Shown: piece after piece, positions 9,519-20,912 of the stretch
Layout: each line of letters opens with the position of its first letter
Numbering within the stretch: the first letter of the stretch is position 1
NCBI GenBank assembly: GCA_002691205.1
Contig: NZHD01000097.1
Location: forward strand, 30,851 to 88,802
Direction of reading: 5' to 3'
Source of the DNA: Deltaproteobacteria bacterium
GTDB taxonomy: Bacteria; Myxococcota_A; UBA9160; UBA4427
DNA: 57,952 nt
Program-made: the position numbers and the translations under genes
Notes under the pieces: generated by a model
Told to the model about the DNA's origin: nothing
Database searches by the model: none
Seen by the model: the letters and a program-made list of their open reading frames with translations, nothing else

Positions 9519-10745
9519 GTGCGCGTTGCATATTTTTCGGAGATTTTCCCTTCCACGAGCGAAACCTGGGTTCATAATGAGATCACAGAATTAATCCGGC
9601 TCGGGTGCGACGTAAAGGTTTTTGCGACATGGCCTAAGCCAGAGATTAAAACGCCCGAAAATGTTGATCTCGCAGCCCTCACGGAATACCGACCCGAAGG
9701 ATCTAACCTGAGGTCTACATTTGGATGGCTTTCACTTTTTCGTCCAAAGTTTCTATTCAAGCTGATCTCATCTCTTCTTAAAGACAAACCGACTCCTCGG
9801 CATTTCGCTCAGATTGTCAGAGATGTACTCATGCTGGGAAAACTTCTACCTAGAATTCGAGACTTTCAGCCCGAGGCGAGCGTTTGCCACTTTGCAGGAA
9901 CTCGTGCCAACCTCGGTCTCATGCTCCAGTGGATTGACGGAACGCCCTGTGTGATCAAAAGTCACGCTCTAGACATCTTTCATGGCTCAGCACTTCTACC
10001 CACAAAAGTCAAAGAAGCATCTCGGTTTTATACAATCTCAAAGTACAATTTGGGATTCATCAGGAAAAACCATCCAAGAGTTGATGTAAATAGAATCCAG
10101 GTCCACCCCTGCGGCGTCCCCCTTGCCCCCCTGCCCTTTGAGCCAATGCGTGATCCTGCCATCATATCGAAACCAACTCTTCTCAGCGTAGGTCGCCTGG
10201 TTCCCATGAAAGGTTTTGATGTCCTGATTAGGACCTCGCTTATCCTGACCCAACATAAAGTGGATCACCAAATCATAATCATTGGATATGGACCGGAAGA
10301 ATCAAGACTGAAGGATCTCATTCGAGAACTCGGTGTCGAGGACACTGTGGAACTCCTCGGCTATAAAACACCTACCGAAGTGCACGCATACCTCAAATCC
10401 TCGTCATTATTTGTCATGCCATGCGTCTGGGATAAAAAAGCCGGTACTCAAGACGGAATCCCTGTAGCCCTCATGGAGTCTATGGCTTCTGGAACTCTTG
10501 TCGTCTCTACTCGACTCAGCGGGATACCGGAACTCATCGAAAACGATGTGTCTGGATTTCTTGCTGACCCCGAAGATAGCCACAGCCTTTTCGAAGCAAT
10601 ACAACGAGGACTCTCCCTAACACCTCAACGTCGCATAGACGTTCTCACGGCAGCTCGGAAAAAAATTGAACTCAATCACGACACCAAAATGCTGACTCAG
10701 CAGTTGTTCGACGACCTTCAAAAGATCCTCGGGGCGGAACCTTGA
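9519..10745 (+). CDS. Glycosyltransferase family 4
   Basis: A 408-residue GT4 glycosyltransferase starting with MRVAYFSEIFPSTSETW, an opening typical of colanic-acid-type (WcaL/AmsK-like) enzymes. The donor domain has SVGRLVPMKGFDVL and, near residues 310-320, DGIPVALMESMASG. The first acid of the usual E-x7-E motif is Asp here, giving D-x7-E. The start is a GTG at 9519 preceded by GGAGG at 9504-9508. The gene has its own upstream region of about 280 bases shared with the divergent sulfotransferase, so it likely has its own promoter. Donor sugar unknown. Confidence 0.88.
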   Translation: MRVAYFSEIFPSTSETWVHNEITELIRLGCDVKVFATWPKPEIKTPENVDLAALTEYRPEGSNLRSTFGWLSLFRPKFLFKLISSLLKDKPTPRHFAQIVRDVLMLGKLLPRIRDFQPEASVCHFAGTRANLGLMLQWIDGTPCVIKSHALDIFHGSALLPTKVKEASRFYTISKYNLGFIRKNHPRVDVNRIQVHPCGVPLAPLPFEPMRDPAIISKPTLLSVGRLVPMKGFDVLIRTSLILTQHKVDHQIIIIGYGPEESRLKDLIRELGVEDTVELLGYKTPTEVHAYLKSSSLFVMPCVWDKKAGTQDGIPVALMESMASGTLVVSTRLSGIPELIENDVSGFLADPEDSHSLFEAIQRGLSLTPQRRIDVLTAARKKIELNHDTKMLTQQLFDDLQKILGAEP

Positions 10746-10871
10746 TTCTCCCTCCACGCTCTCAAAAAGAGAAAAGCAGTTCCTCTTTATCTAAGAGCTC
10801 CTCCAGGCTTTGCATTGCCCCCATCTCGGCCCACCCTACGATCAGGCGCGTGCGTAGAAAATAAGGTTTAT

Positions 10872-11627
10872 ATGATCTACATCGTCCTCGGCATGCACAA
10901 ATCAGGCACCACACTCGTTTCTCAAACGCTGCATCACTCTGGAATCAAAATGGGCGATGACTTCGACGAAGCACTGGGATATCGGCATAACAAGTATGAG
11001 TGGCGCGAGCCCTACCTTGTGAATCTTCAACTTCTAGCCGCGGCAGAAGACACCTACTTTAGCCTCGACTACTACAAGCCGAGGACCGCACCGCCTTCAC
11101 CCTCGATTGAAAAAAATATGCGCGAGATCATCCAGAGGCGGCAAGCCGAGAAGCTCGACTGGGGTTTCAAAGAGCCTTTAACGTGCCTCACCTACCCTCT
11201 ATGGGCCCAGCAACTTCCGATGCACAAGCTGATATGCGTCTATCGAAGTCCAAGCCAAGTCATCCGACACTACAAAGCAAATGCTCTAAGCCTCCACCGA
11301 GGTTTCAGAGCCCTACGGGCTTGGTCGAGCTACAACACCGCAATGCTCAACGCGATCTACTCCCAGCCCAATCAATCAATTTTATTGCGGTATGAAGAGC
11401 TTATGGCTGGAAATCTCGAATTTAATCGACTCGAAAAATTTGTTCAAAAGCGCCTGAATGACCGGAGGCGAGACTCTGAGTTTCATGGTCGAGTCGCGCA
11501 CCCTCTCTTCAAGCCCCTCGACCTCTTAATGCCCAGAGACGGCCTCGATCGCCCCTCTGAAATACTCAGGAGGCTTGATGAAGCCCGAGAACTCCAAATC
11601 TCTAACGATCAACCTCGTTCGTCATAG
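10872..11627 (+). CDS. Sulfotransferase-like P-loop protein
   Basis: A 251-residue protein beginning MIYIVLGMHKSGTTLVSQTL, which carries a sulfotransferase-type PAPS-binding loop (GMHKSGTT, residues 7-14). ICVYRSPSQVIRHY further on resembles the 3'-phosphate-binding segment. I chose the ATG at 10872 because the conserved P-loop follows immediately. The longer ATG at 10815 adds 19 residues without family resemblance. A weak AAGG precedes 10872. It probably sulfates a glycan or lipid substrate in the cytosol. The last 19 bases overlap the convergent epimerase gene. Confidence 0.75.
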   Translation: MIYIVLGMHKSGTTLVSQTLHHSGIKMGDDFDEALGYRHNKYEWREPYLVNLQLLAAAEDTYFSLDYYKPRTAPPSPSIEKNMREIIQRRQAEKLDWGFKEPLTCLTYPLWAQQLPMHKLICVYRSPSQVIRHYKANALSLHRGFRALRAWSSYNTAMLNAIYSQPNQSILLRYEELMAGNLEFNRLEKFVQKRLNDRRRDSEFHGRVAHPLFKPLDLLMPRDGLDRPSEILRRLDEARELQISNDQPRSS

Positions 11628-12622
11628 TAGTCTCTGTACCAAGAGACAAAGCGAGAGATGCCCTCTTCAAGAGAAACCTTAGGTCGAAAGCCCACAGCCT
11701 CCGTTAACGAATCGATATCCGCATAAGTCGCAAGAACATCACCTGGCTGTAAAGGCAGCATATTCATGACTGGTTTTTTCCCAAGACAGTCTCCGATGAC
11801 CTCAATGTACCTTAGAAGCTCCACCGGCTGATGGCAGCCAATATTATGAAGGCGGTATGGAGCTAGACTTGATGCAGGACTAGGCGCATCTCCACTCCAA
11901 TTTAGGTTCGGTGTAGCCACAGAGTCCAGAGCGCCCACGACTCCGTCCACAATATCATCAATGTAGGTAAAGTCCCGTTTGTGCTGACCATGATTGAACA
12001 CATCAATAGGGTCACCTGCCAGAATCTTCTTTACGAAGATAAACGGAGACATGTCTGGCCGGCCCCAAGGGCCGTACACAGTAAAAAATCGGAGCCCCGT
12101 CGTCGGGATTGAATAAAGATGACTGTATGAATGCGCGATAAGCTCGTTTGACTTTTTAGTGGCTGCATAAAGGCTCACAGGGTGGTCCACATTGTCGTCC
12201 ACTGAGAACGGAATTCGAGTATTCGAGCCGTACACAGAACTGCTTGAGGCGTACACAAAGTGCTCTATCTCAAACTGTCTACATGCCTCGATTAAGCGAA
12301 AAAAACCGATCAGGTTTGAATTAACATACGCCTCAGGGTTCTCGATCGAATAGCGAACGCCAGCTTGCGCGGCTAAATGCAAAACACGATCAGGATGATT
12401 CGATTCAAAACATTTTTTTAAACCTCCTTCATCCTCAAGACTCAGCCTCACGTCATTGAAGCCTTCATACGGAAGGAGGCGTGCCAAACGAGCTTCCTTT
12501 AAACTAACATCGTAATAATCATTGAGATTATCGACCCCGATAACTTGATCACCTCTCGCAAGCAAACGCTCTGCGACCGCGGCTCCAATGAACCCGGCGG
12601 TCCCTGTAACTAATACTTTCAT
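11609..12622 (-). CDS. NAD-dependent epimerase, UDP-glucuronate 4-epimerase-like
   Basis: A 337-residue extended short-chain dehydrogenase/epimerase. It has the NAD-binding GTAGFIG at residues 7-13, the NDYYD segment near 34-38 typical of UDP-GlcA 4-epimerases (CapI/WbpP-like), YASSSSVYG around 124-132 and the catalytic Y152-x3-K156 pair. The family converts UDP-glucuronate to UDP-galacturonate, and some members act on other UDP-hexoses, so substrate is inferred. It would supply an activated uronic acid to the glycosyltransferases nearby. The start is a plain ATG. The gene is followed on the same strand, 95 bases upstream, by a GT4 gene. Confidence 0.88.
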   Translation of the reverse strand: MKVLVTGTAGFIGAAVAERLLARGDQVIGVDNLNDYYDVSLKEARLARLLPYEGFNDVRLSLEDEGGLKKCFESNHPDRVLHLAAQAGVRYSIENPEAYVNSNLIGFFRLIEACRQFEIEHFVYASSSSVYGSNTRIPFSVDDNVDHPVSLYAATKKSNELIAHSYSHLYSIPTTGLRFFTVYGPWGRPDMSPFIFVKKILAGDPIDVFNHGQHKRDFTYIDDIVDGVVGALDSVATPNLNWSGDAPSPASSLAPYRLHNIGCHQPVELLRYIEVIGDCLGKKPVMNMLPLQPGDVLATYADIDSLTEAVGFRPKVSLEEGISRFVSWYRDYYDERG

Positions 12623-12717
12623 CTATGCAAAAGCCCTTCCCGCACGGTTTTCATCGAGAGTCAAAGCGTGACATCTACGATGACTCACTCATCAAGCTAT
12701 CGTGACTCAAGTAATTG

Positions 12718-13911
12718 TTAAGAAGCATGACGAGCTTCTGAGATCACTTCTCTAAAAAGATCTGCAAGCCGACGCGCGTTTACATTCCAACTTAATTCAG
12801 AAACTCGTCGACGAGCATTTTTCATTCTCACAGCGGCGTCTCCACCCTCTACGAACCCAGACTCCATCGCTTGCGACAACGCTTCAACATCATACGGATC
12901 AGCGTACAGTGCCGAATCGCCAGCGATCTCCCGAAAGACAGGGATATCGGCAGCTACAACAGGAAGATCACTCGCCATCGCCTCAACGAGCGGATGACCG
13001 AATGTCTCAAGATAGGACGGAAAAACAAAAAGGCTTGCAGCCGCGTAGTAGCTAGGCACTTCCGAATAAGGGACCGCTCCTAAGAAATGGATCCGAGAAG
13101 ATTCCTCTGCCGTGGCATCGATCGCTCGTTGCATTTGCTTTAGGTACCACGGATCCTGCCCGTCGCCAATAATTGTCAAGTCGGGAACATTTGCGCTTCC
13201 TGCACGCTCGACCCAAAGATGCCAAGCCTCGATGAGCCTAACGAAATTTTTGTATCTGTAGACCGAGCTTACTGAAAGGACACCTACGCCGGCTCTTTCC
13301 TGCACTGCCGACAAAGAAGAAAAGCGCGTCGCGTCAATTCCGTGATGGATCACCACTCTTTTTTCCAGGGGCAACCCAATGCCCGCTCCAATCCAATTCG
13401 CCGAATCATGACTGACAAACAGAATCCGTGCGCATCTCCGCGCGGATGCCTTGGCCAATCGTCTCAGAAATCCGAGTCTAACTTTTTGCTTAATCCCCCA
13501 ACCTTGTCGCAACCGAGTGAATACATTCGGATTCCTAAAGGAGGCGATTGCGGGGCAAGGGAGAGAAGGCGGTGTGTATTCTGCGACGGAAAAATAAAGG
13601 TCTGCATTGTGCGCTTTCGCCACACGGCTGGCTTTCGAAAGCAAGTAAAAATAGCGATTCCACATACTGCCTTCCGTCACCGAATGCAGCTTTAAATTCG
13701 GAAAGGAGTCAAAACTCTCCTTCCAATGCGCCGAGGAAGCCATCAGAACAAAGTCTAAATCTGGGGCAACTTTACACAATTCAGGCAACACGTTTGTAAT
13801 GTGCGTATGCCCACCACCCGATCGCACCATCGATGCGTCCAAGAGAACACAACTTCTATTCGCGCTCACAGCCAGACTTTCGCGTTCGTAACCAGCAGAG
13901 ACGAAGACCAC
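12718..13911 (-). CDS. Glycosyltransferase family 4
   Basis: A GT4 glycosyltransferase of up to 397 residues. The conserved family opening is VLLDASMVRSGGGHTHITN at about 22-40. The donor domain has SVSSVYRYKNF and FPSYLETFGHPLVEAMAS, with the E-x7-E motif at ETFGHPLVE. The start is uncertain. The open frame begins with GTG at 13911, but the family normally starts about 20 residues later, and an in-frame GTG at 13869 is an alternative. Neither has a clear ribosome-binding site. It lies between the epimerase and the sigma-54 regulator on the same strand. Confidence 0.85.
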   Translation of the reverse strand: MVFVSAGYERESLAVSANRSCVLLDASMVRSGGGHTHITNVLPELCKVAPDLDFVLMASSAHWKESFDSFPNLKLHSVTEGSMWNRYFYLLSKASRVAKAHNADLYFSVAEYTPPSLPCPAIASFRNPNVFTRLRQGWGIKQKVRLGFLRRLAKASARRCARILFVSHDSANWIGAGIGLPLEKRVVIHHGIDATRFSSLSAVQERAGVGVLSVSSVYRYKNFVRLIEAWHLWVERAGSANVPDLTIIGDGQDPWYLKQMQRAIDATAEESSRIHFLGAVPYSEVPSYYAAASLFVFPSYLETFGHPLVEAMASDLPVVAADIPVFREIAGDSALYADPYDVEALSQAMESGFVEGGDAAVRMKNARRRVSELSWNVNARRLADLFREVISEARHAS

Positions 13912-14068
13912 TTAAATCTGTCATTTAAGGAACGAAGAAAGTAGGTGTCCACTTTAAGGCGCTCACGCTTTCGCTGATTCTTCATCTGGCTGGGCGGGAC
14001 TGACAATCGCTTTCTCCAATGCCTAACAGAATACTCGATCGAGTTCCCGTTTCGCTCTCGCAGAGAGG

Positions 14069-15478
14069 CTACCCGGATGCAGTCAACTCGCAATCCCGAA
14101 TCTTTTGAAGAAGCGTCTTATAGCTCACGCCTAAAAGTTGAGCCGCCTGCTTCCTGTTCCAACCTGTCTGATGAAGTGCTGTATCGATGGCCTCTCGCTC
14201 GACTTGAAGAGAAGCGAGACGACTGACTTCTCGAAGTGAAATCGCCCCTGCACTCTCCTCGACTTCCTCAAGAAGCGCACGAAATTCATCCTGCCTTCCT
14301 CGACGAAATCTCGCCTTTTTACTCAATTCAGTGAGGACTGACTCCTCGCTCGCTAAAACAATGGTCCGCTTGATCATGTTCTCAAGCTCTCTGATATTTC
14401 CAGGAAAAGAATGATCCGAAAAACTACGCATCAACTGCTCAGAAATCTGATAGTGGGGGCGACGATATTCCACCTTGTATCGTGAAAGAAAACTCTCAAT
14501 GAGCTTCGGAATCATCTCTCGCTGATCTCTTAAGGGTGGAATCAGAATGCTCACGACGTTGAGGCGGAAATAGAGATCTTTTCGAAATGTATTTCTCAAA
14601 ACCATCTCAGTTAAGGTGCGGTGTGTGGCACACACAATTCTAATATCGACTGAAATCTCACGGTTCCCGCCGAGTCGACTAAATGAACGGTCCTGAAGGA
14701 CTTGCAAGAGCTTCGCCTGAAGAGCCGGACTCATCTCTCCAATTTCATCCAAAAAAATCGTGCCGCCATCGGCTACTTCAAACTTCCCAATTTTTCGAGC
14801 GTTTGCTCCCGTGAAAGCGCCTTTTTCGTAACCGAACAATTCACTTTCAAGTAAGTCTTCCGGCAGAGCGGCACAGTTCACTTTGACAAAGGCAGTCTCT
14901 TTGCGGGATGACAAGTTGTGGATAGAACGCGCCACCACTTCTTTTCCCACACCACTCTCACCTTGAATCAAGACAGTCACATCAGTGTCAGAGATCTGCT
15001 CGATCACATTACGAATCTCAACCATGGAGGGACTGTCCCAAATATACTCTTGCGCTCCTGTTTTCTCTGTACCCGAAACATCTGAGTATTCGATGAGCGG
15101 GAGCAGCCTCGCCACGATGCGTTGCAATTCGTCCTCTTCAAACGGCTTACTGATAAAATCTGCAGCTCCAGCCTTCATCGAATCCACGATAATCGGGACT
15201 CGACTCACAACCGAAAGGATCACGATGGGCAGCATCTCTTCGATCTTTCGCATCTGCCGCAGTGTCTCGAAACCACTCATGCCAGGAAGCAACAGATCGA
15301 GCAAAACAAGCCCTGGGAGACCCCGCTCTTCAATAAACTCAATAGCTTGCTCGCCCGAGGAAACTAATTCGACGTCATATCCCCAGCCTTTCAATAGACT
15401 AAAAAGGTAGGAACGGATCCCTTCACTGCTGTCGACCACAAGAATAGGGCCTCTTGCGATTTCTTTTTTTTTGATCAA
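14069..15478 (-). CDS. Sigma-54-dependent response regulator, NtrC family
   Basis: A 469-residue transcription activator with a receiver domain (about 10-130), an AAA+ sigma-54 interaction domain and a Fis-type helix-turn-helix at about 425-465. Visible motifs are the phosphoacceptor D61, the conserved K111, Walker A GESGVGKE (173-180), the sigma-54 contact loop GAFTGA (220-225) and Walker B IFLDEIGEM (241-249). The acidic pocket is odd: D16 is followed by Ser where most receivers have a second acid. It starts with TTG preceded by GGGGA. No partner histidine kinase gene is in the window. It lies beside polysaccharide genes and may control them, but no -24/-12 promoter was recognised nearby. 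Confidence 0.92.
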   Translation of the reverse strand: MIKKKEIARGPILVVDSSEGIRSYLFSLLKGWGYDVELVSSGEQAIEFIEERGLPGLVLLDLLLPGMSGFETLRQMRKIEEMLPIVILSVVSRVPIIVDSMKAGAADFISKPFEEDELQRIVARLLPLIEYSDVSGTEKTGAQEYIWDSPSMVEIRNVIEQISDTDVTVLIQGESGVGKEVVARSIHNLSSRKETAFVKVNCAALPEDLLESELFGYEKGAFTGANARKIGKFEVADGGTIFLDEIGEMSPALQAKLLQVLQDRSFSRLGGNREISVDIRIVCATHRTLTEMVLRNTFRKDLYFRLNVVSILIPPLRDQREMIPKLIESFLSRYKVEYRRPHYQISEQLMRSFSDHSFPGNIRELENMIKRTIVLASEESVLTELSKKARFRRGRQDEFRALLEEVEESAGAISLREVSRLASLQVEREAIDTALHQTGWNRKQAAQLLGVSYKTLLQKIRDCELTASG

Positions 15479-15641
15479 AAGGTTTCCCCAAAGAGTTCTA
15501 CGGTGTTCTCAACTGCAGGATGGAACACTGGAGCGGAAGCCAGACGGGGCCTCACTTCAACGCCTCGAGAAACAGTCCTTTCAAAAGCTGACATGGACTC
15601 GACTAACCTCCCCCAGGCACCGATCGTGTTATCTTCTATGA

Positions 15642-15661
15642 GCCCGATCCAAACATCGGGC
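15642..15661 (+). other. Perfect 7-bp inverted repeat in ligA upstream region
   Basis: GCCCGAT, a six-base loop and ATCGGGC form a perfect hairpin about 70 bases before the ligA start. It is followed by a T-rich but interrupted stretch, so it could be a leader hairpin, an operator or a weak terminator. The surrounding 250 bases (15479-15729) separate the divergent regulator and ligA and hold no convincing gene. Confidence 0.4.
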
Positions 15662-15702
15662 GCTGTTATTCTCTCATCGCCCCTTCAGAGCACTGTCTTT
15701 AA

Positions 15703-17775
<2,073 letters not shown>

Positions 17776-17806
17776 GACTTGGTCTGCTCTAGCAATCCCC
17801 ATCCGC

Positions 17807-19468
17807 TCATTCGAGCAATTCAAATCGCCAGCGCCCAGACTCAAAACTGTCTGATTCACCCACTATTCTTTGCCGTACAACTTCTACGCCAAACTCCGGA
17901 AAATAAACGTGCGGCTCGATCCGCCACTCGGCCTCGATGGGAAGGCAGATACGAATACGTCGGCCGGACTCCAAAGCCAAATGCACCTCAGCATCGCCAT
18001 CTGGGTCATGAACAAGGCGAGCACGAATTCCCGGCGCCAAAGGCAGCGAGAGCTGGGTTTTGATGCCTGGCCCCTCTACACGATCCTGTACTTCGATATC
18101 ACGGCCGTCGGTCATGAAAATACGATGATGCACATTCTCACGAGTCGCCCAGCCTCGACAACTCGCCTCAAATCGATGGCCATCTTCAAAGCTCAACAAC
18201 TTGACCTCAGGGCGTCCTCCCACCCGATGGGCGGACCAGACTTCAGCCTGGTCGGTGGCACCCAATTTTAAGGTCGCGTGGGACAGAGTCTCTCTCGAAA
18301 TTTCTCGCCTGGGACCCGACAGATACTCGTAAACACCTGTATCTGTCACAACGCGCTCAGACCCACACCACAACTCGAATCCAAGAGCATCACAATGTGC
18401 ATGACCGGGATTATGGGCCGGCATAGGACCCGCAACCGAGGCAATGAGGCCCAACTCCTTGGCTTCCAGCCTCGCGTAGCCTGTATCCATCAGCACGCGC
18501 TCAGATCCTGGAAATTCACGCGGGAGGACACCGAGATCAAGAGCATACTGCAGGAGAGAATCGGGCTCTGAGGCGACCCCAAAAGATGAATCGGCAAATA
18601 ATGCGATTCGACCATCTGGCTGAAGCCAAACCTTCAGGGCAGAAAGTGACCGTGCGATGGTTTCTTCAAGATTTTTCACGAGCCTTGCGCTCGCTCTTTC
18701 GGGACGAACGCGAGCTAAATTCAAAACATCAAGAAGGTTTTCGACAAGTAGGCAATGATACATGGGGGACCGCTCTTCGTGCCCGCCGTCTGAATTAAAC
18801 TGCTTCCTCATCTCCTTAATCAGGTCCTCATCGTACTTCAACCAAAAATCTGCGCGCTCCCCCGAAAACAAAAGACCCGCAAACACTAATCCCACTAAAT
18901 TCGAAAACAGATGATTTGTTTGTAACCGAACTTCCAAATTCAGCTTCAAGCAATCGGCTTGCTGCGCCATGGATTCATAGATCGGCAAAGCCTTTTGATC
19001 ATCAAGCAAAAGGCTTCCGGGGGAGAGCAATAGTTTGCCCCAACTCAGCAGCCGCAAACTCGTGGGGTGAGGATCCCAACCTACCCCTGAACGATGATTC
19101 CTGATCCAGCTCATCAGGACTTCCGTTCGAAATTCTCTGGACAGCCCCTCACCTCGCAGATGATCAAAATTATGCAGTTGATAGGTCCAAAGAGAACCTG
19201 CAGCGGCATAAGACCAATCGACTCCAGATGAGAAGTCGACTCTTTGATGAATCAGCTCCAGGCCGCCTTTATCGTCCCAACTGGCGTGCGCAGGGCCTTT
19301 TAGAAAAGGGACAAGGGCTCCCCCCGTCGTCATCTCCGGCGGATGCTTAGGCCTCAGCCTAGCCGAGGTATGACCCCGAATACCGTAGATAACGTGCGAC
19401 AAAATCTGCTCGGCAGAAAGAGTACGGAGCGTCCGAATCATTCGCGAGATTTCGCCGATACGGATCAC
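17807..19468 (-). CDS. Heparinase II/III-like (polysaccharide lyase-type) protein
   Basis: A 553-residue protein resembling heparinase II/III and related alginate-lyase-family proteins: an N-terminal alpha/alpha toroid followed by a beta-sandwich domain. Visible conserved elements are TNHLFSNLVGL, a PGHAHCDALGFELW segment with its His and the TDTGVYEY segment. Such enzymes cleave uronate-containing chains by beta-elimination. In polysaccharide operons they may trim or remodel the product. There is no obvious signal peptide, so it may be cytoplasmic or exported another way. It starts with GTG overlapping the rsmI stop (GTGA), so it appears translationally coupled to a ribosome-modification gene, which is unusual. 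Confidence 0.85.
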   Translation of the reverse strand: MIRIGEISRMIRTLRTLSAEQILSHVIYGIRGHTSARLRPKHPPEMTTGGALVPFLKGPAHASWDDKGGLELIHQRVDFSSGVDWSYAAAGSLWTYQLHNFDHLRGEGLSREFRTEVLMSWIRNHRSGVGWDPHPTSLRLLSWGKLLLSPGSLLLDDQKALPIYESMAQQADCLKLNLEVRLQTNHLFSNLVGLVFAGLLFSGERADFWLKYDEDLIKEMRKQFNSDGGHEERSPMYHCLLVENLLDVLNLARVRPERASARLVKNLEETIARSLSALKVWLQPDGRIALFADSSFGVASEPDSLLQYALDLGVLPREFPGSERVLMDTGYARLEAKELGLIASVAGPMPAHNPGHAHCDALGFELWCGSERVVTDTGVYEYLSGPRREISRETLSHATLKLGATDQAEVWSAHRVGGRPEVKLLSFEDGHRFEASCRGWATRENVHHRIFMTDGRDIEVQDRVEGPGIKTQLSLPLAPGIRARLVHDPDGDAEVHLALESGRRIRICLPIEAEWRIEPHVYFPEFGVEVVRQRIVGESDSFESGRWRFELLE

Positions 19469-20358
19469 CGAGAAGTTTCCCCTTTCGTTAAGCCCGCCTC
19501 TCCCAGTGAAGAGTTCTGTTTCTTTGCCGCGACCGCTCGGGCATAAATCTCACGACGTGGAACATCAGACTGCGAGGATAGCTGCGTCGCAATTTCACGT
19601 GGACGTTTTCCTTCATCCACCAACTCTAAGATGCGACCCGCAAGGTCGGCCTCCTCAAGACGAATTTTCACAACGCCCGCCTTTGCCTCTTCCGACCCCT
19701 CAACGACAATCGTAATCTCTCCACGAACAGGCCCCGAAAAGCGCCCTGCCAACATCCCCAAATCACCCCGAAAAACTTCTTCGTGAAGTTTTGTCAGCTC
19801 GCGACAAACGCAAGCCTTTCGCGAAGACCCCGCCACCTCGACTAAGTCAAGCAACGTCTGTCCGAGCCGATTCGGTGACTCAAAAATAACGAAAGTCTCA
19901 GAACGATTTACATATGTTTCAAGAAGACGCTTTCGCGCTCCTGGCTTCCGCGGCAAAAAACCAACAAAGGTGAACGGCTGCACACGCAAACCACATACGG
20001 AAAGAGCAGTCAGCACAGCTGAGGGGCCGGGGATGCCCTCAACGCGATGCCCCGCATCAGCCACGGCCGCGACCAAACGAGCTCCTGGATCTGAAATCAG
20101 CGGAGTGCCTGCATCAGAGACCACGACGACACTTTCATTCCGCTCTAACTTTTCAAGGATCTCTGCGACACGTCCCTCCTCGTTCTCCGCGTATAATGAA
20201 ATCGGCCGAGCTGCAATTTCATGTCTCGAAAGAAGGGTTCGCACTCGTCGAGTATCTTCGGCGTACAGGTGCTGCGCCTCACGCAGCACCTGAAGAGAAC
20301 GGAGAGTCACGTCATCGAGATTTCCGATCGGCGTGGCGACCACCTGCAGCGTTCCCAT
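19465..20358 (-). CDS. rsmI: 16S rRNA (cytidine1402-2'-O)-methyltransferase RsmI
   Basis: RsmI methylates the 2'-OH of C1402 in the decoding centre of 16S rRNA using S-adenosylmethionine. The 297-residue sequence has the tetrapyrrole-methylase fold signatures VATPIGNLDDVTLRSL (residues 7-22), AEDTRR, SDAGTPLISDPG and GFLPRK, all typical of RsmI. Length is normal. The ATG start is clear. It is divergent from yraN, as in many proteobacteria, and overlaps the downstream heparinase-like gene. Confidence 0.96.
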   Translation of the reverse strand: MGTLQVVATPIGNLDDVTLRSLQVLREAQHLYAEDTRRVRTLLSRHEIAARPISLYAENEEGRVAEILEKLERNESVVVVSDAGTPLISDPGARLVAAVADAGHRVEGIPGPSAVLTALSVCGLRVQPFTFVGFLPRKPGARKRLLETYVNRSETFVIFESPNRLGQTLLDLVEVAGSSRKACVCRELTKLHEEVFRGDLGMLAGRFSGPVRGEITIVVEGSEEAKAGVVKIRLEEADLAGRILELVDEGKRPREIATQLSSQSDVPRREIYARAVAAKKQNSSLGEAGLTKGETSR

Positions 20359-20418
20359 CCGCTATCCTCCTCCTTTCATTCCCATACCATGCTTCCCTCG
20401 AGTCCCGAGGAGCCATTT

Positions 20419-20841
20419 TTGGTCTTAAGAAGGACAAACTCGACTCGGCCCAATTCATCTGCCTCCAACCCTCTCTCGCTTGGCCAAGAAGGCGAAAGAC
20501 GCGCACAGCAATATCTTAGGGAAAAAGGGTATCGCATCGAGGGGCGAAACGTTCGAGCCGGAGGGGTTGAGATTGACTTGATCGCGCGCCAAAGGCGCAT
20601 CGTTGTCTTTATCGAAGTGAAGACTCGAAGAAGTCGACTCTTTGGCTCACCCGAAATGGCCATCGACAAGAAAAAACGAAACCGACTCGCTAAAGGAGCT
20701 CATGCTTGGCTCGCGGAGTACGGAAAGGGCTTTTCAGAAGGAAGATTCGACGTCATCGCCTGGGAAGTCGAATCCATGCAAGGAAGAGAAGACATATGGC
20801 ACTGCCAACATTTCGAAGGCGCTTTTGATGAAAATGATTGA
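20419..20841 (+). CDS. yraN: YraN family (UPF0102) endonuclease-like protein
   Basis: A 140-residue protein of the UPF0102/YraN family, which has a Holliday-junction-resolvase/restriction-like fold. The family core is visible: LGQEGERRAQQYLREKGY, then EIDLIARQ and VFIEVKTRRS, whose acids and Lys form the D-E-x-K nuclease-type site. Its biological role is not well established. The frame is open much further 5', but upstream codons lie inside rsmI. Realistic starts are ATG at 20389 (no ribosome-binding site) and TTG at 20419 (GAGGAG with six-base spacing), and I use the latter. Confidence 0.88.
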   Translation: MVLRRTNSTRPNSSASNPLSLGQEGERRAQQYLREKGYRIEGRNVRAGGVEIDLIARQRRIVVFIEVKTRRSRLFGSPEMAIDKKKRNRLAKGAHAWLAEYGKGFSEGRFDVIAWEVESMQGREDIWHCQHFEGAFDEND

Positions 20842-20912
20842 ACGTTTGGAACACTTTGTTTCGGGCAGGACAGCCGCTACGCTTCCAAGGCTATCTATAG
20901 AAGGGGAACAGA

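Noticed and set aside
12623..12717. Possible sigma-54 promoter before the epimerase gene
   Set aside because: A GG...GC pair occurs with 11-base rather than 10-base spacing and lies too close to the ATG to be a promoter.
13866..14093. 75-codon minus-strand frame between the GT4 and the sigma-54 regulator
   Set aside because: It overlaps both neighbours in the wrong frame, is arginine-rich without a family pattern and has no ribosome-binding site.
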